DNA from: Actinomycetota bacterium
GTDB taxonomy: Bacteria; Actinomycetota; Actinomycetes; S36-B12; UBA5976
Reading direction: 5' to 3'
NCBI GenBank assembly: GCA_017853815.1
Contig: JAFMIT010000076.1
Span: 1 to 8,109, forward strand
Length of the DNA: 8,109 nucleotides
The translations under genes were made by a program, and so were the position numbers. The first letter of the stretch is position 1; each line of letters starts with the position of its first letter. Of this stretch, positions 1-5,700 are shown piece after piece. A model generated the notes under the pieces. The model saw only the letters and a program-made list of their open reading frames with translations. It searched no databases and was not told where the DNA came from.

Positions 1-341
1 GTCTAGGTAAGGTGCTTGGTCCACGTGGCCTTATGCCAAACCCAAAGACCGGCACCGTCACCATGGATGTCGCAAAAGCTGTTGCTGACATCAAGGGCGG
101 CAAGATCGAGTTCCGTGTCGACAAGCATGCCAACCTGCATGTCATCATCGGCAAGGCATCGTTCAGCGATGTTCAGCTCACCGAAAACTACGCAGCAGTG
201 CTTGATGAAGTTCTTCGTGTGAAGCCTTCATCATCCAAGGGTCGCTACATCAAGAAGATCGCAGTGTCTTCGACCATGGGCCCTGGCATCACTGTTGACT
301 CCAGCATCACCCGCAATCTCCTCGAAGAGTCTGCAAACTAA
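1..341 (+). CDS. rplA: Ribosomal protein L1 (uL1), C-terminal part, 5' end cut by window
   Basis: The reading frame enters the window open (first full codon at base 3) and ends at TAA 339-341, giving the last 112 residues of a protein usually about 230-240 long. The L1 signature LGPRGLMPNPKTGTVT opens the fragment. It is followed by DIKGGKIEFRVDKHANLH, then the KPSSSKGRYIKK block and a GPGITVD ending, all in the order known for bacterial L1. L1 binds 23S rRNA helices 76-78, forms the mobile L1 stalk beside the E site and helps release deacylated tRNA. In many bacteria it also represses its own rplK-rplA mRNA; the site for that would be upstream of this window. The GTG at base 12 and ATG at base 33 are internal codons, because the conserved motif begins before them. 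A strong terminator follows 15 bases after the stop, so this is the end of its operon. Confidence 0.97.
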   Translation, partial: LGKVLGPRGLMPNPKTGTVTMDVAKAVADIKGGKIEFRVDKHANLHVIIGKASFSDVQLTENYAAVLDEVLRVKPSSSKGRYIKKIAVSSTMGPGITVDSSITRNLLEESAN

Positions 342-356
342 GTTTCAAACCTCAAA

Positions 357-396
357 CCTGTGGGTGTTAGCCGAGTGCTAGCACCCACGGGTTTTT
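357..396 (+). terminator. Intrinsic terminator after rplA
   Basis: A 15-bp uninterrupted stem pairs 357-371 with 377-391 around a 5-base loop (CGAGT); two of the pairs are G-U. The 3' arm ends in CACCCACGGG and runs into TTTTT (392-396). Position just after the rplA stop and the T-run make this a textbook factor-independent terminator separating rplA from the next gene. Confidence 0.92.
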
Positions 397-460
397 GTGT
401 AATAAAATGGGCTAAACGAAGACATTTCTTAGAGGTAAGTTCTTCGCGGATGGGGGAAAT

Positions 461-997
461 ATGAAACTTAGTCCGAAACTGGTTGTGCCAGTCCTTGTGG
501 TGGCTGCAGTCCTTGCTGGGTCGCTGCAGACGAACCGTGGTCCTGTGACTTCAGACGTGGCGACAGACCGCAGCAATTCGGCGGCGAGCTGGGTTTCTTA
601 TGCGTCGGTCGATGAGATGTTCGCGAGAGCCGACGTGGTGGTCCGTGCCCAGGTGCTGATTGCGCCAAAGGATCGTGCCACCCAGGGCTATCTGGTTACC
701 GAGACGACGATGCTCGTTATTGAGTCATTCAAAGGCAAATACGCCGCTGGCGATCAGGTATTGCTGCACGAAGCGGGAAGCATGGCGGCGGCAGATGCTG
801 AGGAGTTGCCCATCCCGAAAGCAGACACTCAGTATTTGCTGTTCCTATCTCAACAATTCGAGGGTCAGCCTCAGCATTACATCCTTGGACCACAAGGAAT
901 ATTCGTCGCCATCGGCGCTGATAAGTTTCAAAATCCGGAGTGGAACGACCCGAAAACGCCGCTCGTGATTGACCCCGAAACTTTGCGCCGGTTCTAG
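461..997 (+). CDS. Putative exported protein of unknown function
   Basis: This encodes 178 residues from ATG 461, preceded by a good ribosome binding site (GGGGGA, 452-457). I do not recognise the family. The N-terminus looks like a signal peptide: two lysines (K2, K6), a hydrophobic run of about residues 7-19 (LVVPVLVVAAVLA), then a polar Ser/Thr-rich linker to about residue 44. The rest alternates short hydrophobic strands with glycine turns (ADVVVRAQV, TTMLVIESFKGKY, DTQYLLFLSQ, YILGPQGIF), suggesting a small beta-rich domain of the kind seen in many secreted actinobacterial proteins. There is no cysteine, hence no lipidation site or disulfide, and no second membrane segment. It stands alone between the rplA terminator and the rplJ leader. 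Lysine is AAA in 6 of 8 cases, and rare-type codons (AGA, ATA) occur, whereas rplL uses only AAG; this indicates lower expression or a separate origin. The gene is real with good confidence; the function is open. Confidence 0.82.
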   Translation: MKLSPKLVVPVLVVAAVLAGSLQTNRGPVTSDVATDRSNSAASWVSYASVDEMFARADVVVRAQVLIAPKDRATQGYLVTETTMLVIESFKGKYAAGDQVLLHEAGSMAAADAEELPIPKADTQYLLFLSQQFEGQPQHYILGPQGIFVAIGADKFQNPEWNDPKTPLVIDPETLRRF

Positions 998-1025
998 CAG
1001 TTTCGACTGTCTGCGGGAGGACGAT

Positions 1026-1055
1026 TTGGTGTTGATAGCCCGCAACCTTTAACCT
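1026..1055 (+). promoter_or_regulatory. Weak candidate promoter for the rplJ leader
   Basis: TTGGTG (1026-1031) and TAACCT (1050-1055) are spaced 18 bases apart and resemble housekeeping -35 and -10 boxes (the second fits the actinobacterial TANNNT pattern). Transcription would begin near 1062, at the very start of the conserved leader core. A promoter is expected somewhere after the rplA terminator, but the match is modest and the start may lie further upstream. Confidence 0.2.
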
Positions 1056-1181
1056 TCGCCCACCGAAGACCGCCGGATTGAGTCCCAGACTCATTAAGGC
1101 TCTGCTCAGCAGAGGTCCAGCGCAGGAGATGTAAGAAAGTTCCAGTTGGGACTTCCTCACGCGCCTGCGTGAGGATTTTTT
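1056..1181 (+). promoter_or_regulatory. L10 leader RNA (ribosomal protein autoregulatory leader)
   Basis: The stretch beginning CCGAAGACCGCCGG (from 1062) and the later GCGCAGGAGATG (1120-1131) match the conserved blocks I know from the L10 leader found before rplJ-rplL in many Gram-positive bacteria. Between them are two clear stem-loops: TGAGT/ACTCA (1079-1083 with 1089-1093) and CTCTGC/GCAGAG (1100-1105 with 1109-1114). GGA 1075-1077 can pair with TCC 1116-1118 and close both into a multi-branched fold. Two more hairpins follow: 1137-1143 with 1148-1154, then the attenuator. In the known mechanism, L10 or the L10-L12 complex binds the kinked helix and lowers expression of its own operon when ribosomal RNA is short. 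That this leader works by transcription attenuation is inferred from the T-run hairpin. Family assignment is from memory of the consensus, not a covariance search. Confidence 0.82.
1154..1181 (+). terminator. Attenuator hairpin in the rplJ leader
   Basis: CCTCACGC (1155-1162) pairs perfectly with GCGTGAGG (1167-1174) around the 4-base loop GCCT, extended by T1154-A1175, and is followed by TTTTTT (1176-1181). It sits 55 bases before the rplJ start, so termination here would abolish rplJ-rplL expression. Part of its 3' side, CCTGCG (1164-1169), is exactly complementary to CGCAGG (1121-1126) in the conserved leader core, giving a possible mutually exclusive antiterminator. Confidence 0.8.
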
Positions 1182-1205
1182 GTTGCGCGAGGCTTGTCGC
1201 TAAGA

Positions 1206-1231
1206 CCCGGAAGTCCTAATCCCGGAAGGAC
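1206..1231 (+). promoter_or_regulatory. rplJ ribosome binding site within a small hairpin
   Basis: AAGGA (1226-1230) lies 5 bases before ATG 1236 and decides that start. It can be covered: GTCCT (1213-1217) pairs with AGGAC (1227-1231) around a 9-base loop. The octamer CCCGGAAG occurs twice, at 1206-1213 and 1221-1228, so the ribosome binding site is half of a 15-base-period direct repeat. The stem has only 5 pairs, so occlusion would be partial at best. Confidence 0.4.
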
Positions 1232-1235
1232 GCCC

Positions 1236-1916
1236 ATGGCGCGCACTGACAAGACCGCAGTGCTCGCGGACCTCGAAGCAGGTTTCCGCGAGTCCAATGC
1301 GGCTTTGCTCACCGAATACCGCGGCTTGACCGTGGCACAGCTCAAGCAGCTGCGTCGCAATCTTGCTGGCGAGGCTGAGTATGCAGTCGTCAAGAACACC
1401 CTCACCAAGATCGCTGCAGAGCGCGCTGGTGTCGATGGTCTTGAAGAACTGTTGGTAGGTCCAAGCGCAGTTGCTTTCGTAAGCGGCGATGCAATCAACG
1501 CCGCAAAGGCCCTCAAGGCTTTCGCGAAAGAAAACCCACGTCTTGTTATCAAGGGTGGTTACTACGAAGGCAAAGTCATCTCTGCCGCCGAAGTAATGAA
1601 GCTTGCTGATCTCGAATCACGCGAAGTTCTTCTCTCTAAGGTTGCAGGCGTCATGCTCGCTACCTTGGCGAAGGCAGTTCGCACCGTTGATGCACTTCGC
1701 ATCAAGCTCGAAGAAGGCACAGAGGCACCAGCTCCTGCTGCTGCAGACGAAGCACCGGCAGCTGAAGCTGTCGTAGAAGCTCCAGCGGAAGCTGCTGCTG
1801 AAGAAGCTGTCGTCACCGAAGAATCTTCAGTAGAGGCTCCGGCCGAAGCTGAGGTTGATGCAGTTGAAACTGCAGAAGCACCTGTAGAAGAAACCGCAGA
1901 AACCACCGAGGCATAA
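1236..1916 (+). CDS. rplJ: Ribosomal protein L10 (uL10) with long acidic C-terminal tail
   Basis: The start is ATG 1236, which follows AAGGA at the right distance; the frame is open upstream to a GTG at 1194, but that lies just past the attenuator and adds no conserved sequence. The product is 226 residues. Residues 1-130 carry the L10 hallmarks: TEYRGLTVAQLKQLRRNL (27-43), YAVVKNTLTKIAAERAG (49-65), VGPSAVAF (74-81) and ADLESREVLL (124-133). L10 anchors L7/L12 dimers to the ribosome base of the stalk; the helix at about 132-160 is where the dimers bind. It reads LAKA-VRTVDALR, shorter than I remember for Streptomyces or Mycobacterium. From 162 to 226 comes a low-complexity tail of Ala, Glu, Pro, Val and Thr with about 20 acidic residues and no Lys or Arg; typical L10 proteins are only 165-180 long. 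It is first gene of the rplJ-rplL unit and probably autoregulated through the leader upstream. Confidence 0.97.
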   Translation: MARTDKTAVLADLEAGFRESNAALLTEYRGLTVAQLKQLRRNLAGEAEYAVVKNTLTKIAAERAGVDGLEELLVGPSAVAFVSGDAINAAKALKAFAKENPRLVIKGGYYEGKVISAAEVMKLADLESREVLLSKVAGVMLATLAKAVRTVDALRIKLEEGTEAPAPAAADEAPAAEAVVEAPAEAAAEEAVVTEESSVEAPAEAEVDAVETAEAPVEETAETTEA

Positions 1917-1935
1917 GCCTCAACCGGCCGGAACA

Positions 1936-1960
1936 AACGGCACAACCGTTACGAAAGGAA
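1936..1960 (+). promoter_or_regulatory. rplJ-rplL intercistronic hairpin and strong rplL ribosome binding site
   Basis: AACGG (1936-1940) pairs with CCGTT (1946-1950) around CACAA, leaving GAAAGGAA (1953-1960) exposed just after it, 8 bases before the rplL start. An 8-base palindrome CCGGCCGG (1924-1931) precedes it. L7/L12 is needed in several copies per L10, so a strong independent ribosome binding site is expected; a regulatory role for the hairpin is inference. Confidence 0.4.
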
Positions 1961-1968
1961 CGCCCACA

Positions 1969-2355
1969 ATGGCGAAGCTCACCACCGATCAGCTTCTTGA
2001 AGCTTTCAAGGAACTCACCCTCGTTGAACTCACCGAATTCGTTGCCCAGTTCGAAGAAACCTTCGGCGTGACCGCAGCTGCTCCAGTTGCTGTCGCAGTC
2101 GCAGGTGGCGCTGGCGCAGGCGATGCTGGCGCAGCAGAAGAGAAGGACTCGTTCGACGTCGTTCTCGAAGATGGCGGCGCTCAGAAGATCCAGGTCATCA
2201 AGGAAGTTCGTACCCTCACCAACCTCGGCCTCAAGGAAGCCAAGGATCTCGTTGAAGGTGCACCAAAGCCTGTTCTCGAAGGTGTCAAGAAGGACGTTGC
2301 AGACAAGGCAAAGGAAGCTCTCGAAGCTGCCGGCGCAAAGGTCTCCATCAAGTAG
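1969..2355 (+). CDS. rplL: Ribosomal protein L7/L12 (bL12)
   Basis: The 128-residue product starts at ATG 1969 behind a strong AAAGGAA site and has the normal length and three-part design. Residues about 1-33 (TTDQLLEAFKELTLVELTEF) form the dimerisation domain that binds the L10 helix. Residues about 36-57 form an Ala/Gly/Val hinge. Residues about 58-128 are the globular domain that recruits EF-Tu, EF-G, IF2 and release factors, with the factor-contact helix KIQVIKEVRTLTNLGLKEAK and the KPVLEGVKKD loop. The usual Gly before LGLKEAK is Asn here, a minor departure. Every lysine codon is AAG, as expected of a very highly expressed gene. It is translated from the same message as rplJ, 52 bases downstream of it, and is followed by a long terminator-like hairpin that limits transcription into rpoB. 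Confidence 0.98.
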   Translation: MAKLTTDQLLEAFKELTLVELTEFVAQFEETFGVTAAAPVAVAVAGGAGAGDAGAAEEKDSFDVVLEDGGAQKIQVIKEVRTLTNLGLKEAKDLVEGAPKPVLEGVKKDVADKAKEALEAAGAKVSIK

Positions 2356-2374
2356 TTCTTGCGAAACCGCACTT

Positions 2375-2410
2375 AAGTGCCCTGGTCCTCGGACCAGGGC
2401 ACTTTCGTTT
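2375..2410 (+). terminator. Terminator or attenuator between rplL and rpoB
   Basis: A perfect 14-bp stem, AAGTGCCCTGGTCC (2375-2388) with GGACCAGGGCACTT (2391-2404), has a minimal loop at TC and is followed by the interrupted T-run TTTCGTTT (2403-2410). The stem is very stable but the T-run is imperfect, which suits partial termination. In well-studied bacteria a structure at this place lets only a fraction of stalk-operon transcripts continue into rpoB. Confidence 0.85.
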
Positions 2411-2454
2411 GGTACGTGAGAACGGCGCCTCTGGTACGTGAGAACGGCGCCTCT
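2411..2454 (+). repeat. Perfect 22-bp tandem duplication
   Basis: Two identical, directly adjacent 22-base units (2411-2432 and 2433-2454) begin GGTACGTGAG and end CGGCGCCTCT. One more base of identity (T2410 and T2432) extends the match on the left. Each unit contains the palindrome GGCGCC; the two palindromes (2424-2429, 2446-2451) can pair with each other over a 16-base loop. The array begins directly at the T-run of the preceding terminator. Function unknown. Confidence 0.93.
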
Positions 2455-2537
2455 CGAAATTGCCACGATTCTTCACCGACATGTAACACAACGGTGCTTG
2501 ACCACTGCCCCCAGATGGGTCAAGGTTCACCCATTCC

Positions 2538-2555
2538 TTCCGCGGATTCCGCGGA
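2538..2555 (+). repeat. 9-bp tandem duplication made of palindromes
   Basis: TTCCGCGGA occurs twice without a gap (2538-2546 and 2547-2555). Each unit contains the 8-base palindrome TCCGCGGA, so the pair can also fold as CCGCGG-ATT-CCGCGG. It could be a doubled protein-binding site or a chance slippage product. Confidence 0.85.
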
Positions 2556-2647
2556 GTGGGGCTCGCGACGAGGATCGTGAACGGCCCGCTTGGCTTCTGT
2601 CGAGCCGCTGGCCGATCACACAGGATCGATGGCCTGAGCCCCCGGGG

Positions 2648-2677
2648 TCGACAGGCACGTGCCGTATCGGGTACGCT
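2648..2677 (+). promoter_or_regulatory. Probable rpoB promoter
   Basis: TCGACA (2648-2653, one mismatch to TTGACA) and TACGCT (2672-2677, fitting the actinobacterial TANNNT) are separated by 18 bases, predicting a start near 2684 and a leader of about 95 bases before rpoB. The -35 box overlaps the right arm of the CTGTCGA/TCGACAG inverted repeat, so a regulator binding there could act on it. Separate rpoB promoters are known in other actinobacteria. Confidence 0.45.
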
Positions 2678-2731
2678 GCCGCGTTGCGCTACCCATTTTC
2701 TCACCGTGCCCGGCTTTTACCAGTTTGACGC

Positions 2732-2772
2732 GGTTGGTTTGGTGTGCGCGCGTTGCCCAACCAGCGGAAGGA
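2732..2772 (+). promoter_or_regulatory. rpoB ribosome binding site preceded by an inverted repeat
   Basis: GGAAGGA (2766-2772) lies 5 bases before GTG 2778 and fixes that start. GGTTGG (2732-2737) and CCAACC (2757-2762) form a 6-bp stem with a 19-base GC-rich loop ending three bases before the site. The binding site itself is clear; a regulatory role for the stem is inference. Confidence 0.5.
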
Positions 2773-2777
2773 TCACA

Positions 2778-5700
2778 GTGGCCGTCTCGCGCCCCTCTGA
2801 TATCAATTCAGGACGAATCTCGTTCGCAAAAATCCGTGAACCTCTTGAGGTTCCAAATCTCCTCGCACTTCAGATTGAGTCATTCGAATGGCTCATGGGT
2901 TCTGACGAGTGGCGTGCACGTGTAGCTGAGGCTGCCGCGTCCGGTCGTGAGGTTCCAGAAGTTTCTGGTCTCGAAGAGATTTTTGCGGAAGTAAGCCCCA
3001 TCGAAGACTTGGCCGGCAAAATGTCGCTGTCTTTCGGTCAGCATTACTTCGAAGATCCAAAGAACAGCCTTGATGAATGCCGCGAAAAGGATTTGACCTA
3101 TTCGCGCCCGCTGTACGTTGACGCGGAATTCATGAACCATGACACCTACGAAATCAAGAAGCAGACTGTTTTCTTGGGTGACTTCCCAATCATGACTCCG
3201 AAGGGCACCTTCGTTATCAACGGCACCGAGCGTGTTGTTGTTTCGCAGTTGGTTCGTTCTCCTGGCGTGTACTTCAGCCGCGACAAGGACAAGACTGCAG
3301 ATCAGAACGTCGTGATCGCAAAGATCATCCCAAGCCGTGGCGCATGGCTCGAATTCGAAATCGACAAGAAGGATCTTGTTGCTGTTCGCGTCGACCGCAA
3401 GCGCAAGCAGCCAGTGACTGTGCTGTTGAAGGCGTTGGGCTGGACTTCAGATCAGATTCGCGAGCATTTCGCTGCGTACCCAATCATTCTTGAAACCCTC
3501 GAGAAGGACACCACTCGCACTCAGGACGAGGCACTTCTCGACATCTACCGCAAGCTGCGTCCAGGTGAACCACCAACAATCGACGCTGCTCGCACCTTGC
3601 TCGACAACTTCTACTTCAATCCAAAGCGTTACGACCTCGCAAAGGTCGGTCGCTACAAGATCAACAAGAAGCTTGGTCTCGAGCGTCCGTTGACCGACAA
3701 CGTCATGACGATTGAAGATGTCGTTGCGACCATCGAATACCTCGTTCGCTTCCACGCCGGCGAAACCATCATGAACACTCCTCGCGGAGAAGTTCGTGTT
3801 GAAGAAGACGAAATCGATCACTTGGGCAATCGTCGTCTTCGCACCGTTGGCGAACTGATTCAGAACCAGCTTCGCACCGGTCTGCTTCGTATTGAGCGCG
3901 TTGTTCGCGAACGTATGACGACTCAGGACGTCGAAGCGATTACGCCGACCACCTTGATCAACATCCGTCCACTCGTGGCTTCAATCAAGGAGTTCTTCGG
4001 AACTTCTCAGTTGTCACAGTTCATGGATCAGACCAACTCGCTCGCTGGCCTCACGCACAAGCGCCGCCTTTCTGCGCTTGGACCTGGCGGTCTCTCGCGC
4101 GAGCGGGCAGGCTCAGAGGTTCGCGACGTTAATCCTTCGCACTACGGCCGCATGTGCCCGATTGAAACTCCTGAAGGTCCAAACATCGGTCTGATTGGCT
4201 CGCTGTCGACGTTCGCTCGTGTCAACGAGTTCGGTTTCATTCAGACTCCTTACCGCAAGGTCGTTAAGGGCAAGGTCACTGACGAAATTCAGTACCTCGC
4301 AGCTGACGAAGAAGACCTCTACGTCATCGCCCAGGCGAATGCGCCGCTCGATGCGAAGAATGTCTTCGTTGAAGATCGCGTTCTCGTTCGCCGCAAGGGT
4401 GGCGAAGTTGATTACGTCGTCGCTAACGAAGTCGACTACATGGACGTTTCACCACGTCAGATGGTGTCTGTTGCAACCGCAATGATTCCGTTCTTGGAGC
4501 ATGACGACGCCAACCGTGCGTTGATGGGTTCCAACATGCAGCGTCAGGCTGTGCCATTGGTCCGCACCGAAGCTCCACTCGTTGGTACCGGTATGGAACA
4601 TCGCGCCGCCAAGGATGCAAGCGACGTCACCATTGCTCGCAAGGGTGGTGTGGTTCACGAGGTGAGCGCAGACGAAATCCGCGTTCTCAACGACGACAAC
4701 ACCTACGACGTTTACCCACTCACCAAGTTCCGTCGCTCGAACCAGGGCACCTGCGTTAACCAATACCCATTGGTCAACGTCGGTGACCGTGTCGAAGCTG
4801 GTCAGATCATCTCTGACGGTCCAGCAACGGCGAACGGTGAAATGGCTCTCGGCCGCAACCTCCTCGTGGCGTTCATGCCATGGGAAGGCCACAACTACGA
4901 AGACGCGATCATTCTTTCGCAGCGTTTGGTGCAGGACGACGTTCTGACCTCAATCCACATTGAGGAATACGAAATCGATGCCCGCGACACCAAGCTCGGT
5001 GAAGAAGAAATCACGCGCGACATCCCGAACGTGAGCGAAGAAGTGCTCGCAGATCTCGACGAGCGCGGCATCATTCGTATCGGTGCTGAAGTTGTCCCAG
5101 GCGACGTTCTCGTCGGCAAGGTCACCCCTAAGGGCGAAACCGAACTGACTCCAGAAGAGCGTTTGCTCCGTGCAATCTTTGGTGAAAAGGCTCGCGAAGT
5201 TCGCGATACCTCACTCAAGGTTCCACACGGTGAGTCCGGCGTCATCATCGACGTCCGCGTGTTCGATCGCAACGATGGCGATGATTTGCCACCAAGCGTC
5301 AACCAGCTCGTCCGTGTGTACATCGCTCAGAAGCGCAAGATCACTGAAGGTGACAAGCTTGCAGGCCGCCACGGCAACAAGGGTGTTATCGCCAAGATCA
5401 TGCCAGTCGAAGACATGCCATTCCTTGAGGATGGAACTGCCGTCGACATCGTGCTCAACCCACTCGGTGTGCCTTCACGTATGAACATCGGTCAGATTCT
5501 CGAAACCCACCTTGGTTGGGTTGCGAAGACCGGTTGGGAAGTTGTTGGCGATCCAGACTGGGCGTCACACATGGCACCAGCAGCTCGCAAGGCAGCCCCA
5601 GGCACTCGCGTTGCAACGCCAGTGTTCGACGGTGCGCACGAGAAGGAAGTCACCGGCTTGCTCGGTTCGACTCTGCCATCTGACTCAGGCGAGCGATTGG

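Larger units (their letters stand above)
2455..2777 (+). other. Gene-free leader region before rpoB
   Basis: These 323 bases hold no credible gene on either strand, but much symmetry. CTTGACC (2497-2503) and GGTCAAG (2518-2524) form an inverted repeat with a 14-base loop. CTGTCGA (2597-2603) is inverted at 2648-2654. GGCCGATC (2610-2617) can fold against GATC (2624-2627) and GGCC (2631-2634) with a 3-base bulge. A probable promoter lies at 2648-2677, and a ribosome binding site with an adjacent inverted repeat lies at the end. The rpoB frame is open back to GTG 2556, but the added residues look non-coding. Confidence 0.6.

Noticed and set aside
403..408. TAAAAT as the -10 box of a promoter for the exported-protein gene
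   Set aside because: The -35 position falls in the rplA terminator stem and has no match; a promoter must exist nearby but I cannot place it.
729..1160. Antisense open frame of 143 codons opposite the exported-protein gene
   Set aside because: The + strand frame has a clear ribosome binding site and signal peptide, while this frame overlaps the L10 leader and lacks any recognisable domain.
1813..2466. Antisense open frame of 217 codons across the rplJ tail and rplL
   Set aside because: It runs opposite to two certain ribosomal genes and is explained by their biased codons (GAA, GCA, CTC); it also crosses the terminator hairpin and the 22-bp repeats.
2498..2526. TTGACC (2498-2503) as the -35 box of another rpoB promoter
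   Set aside because: At 16-18 bases spacing the best -10 is CAAGGT, a poor match; TTGACC is better explained as an arm of the CTTGACC/GGTCAAG inverted repeat.
2348..2704. Antisense open frame of 118 codons over the rplL-rpoB interval
   Set aside because: It reads through the terminator stem and both copies of the tandem repeat, and its product is low-complexity Arg/Pro/Ser-rich with no recognisable domain.
2556..2777. Extension of rpoB to an upstream GTG at 2556, adding 74 residues
   Set aside because: The extra residues show no RpoB similarity, there is no good ribosome binding site before 2556, and GTG 2778 has GGAAGGA at ideal spacing next to the normal RpoB N-terminus.
4449..4892. Antisense open frames inside rpoB (also 3447-3821 and 4895-5323)
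   Set aside because: They are shadows of a conserved essential gene with strong codon bias; none shows a domain or ribosome binding site that I can support.
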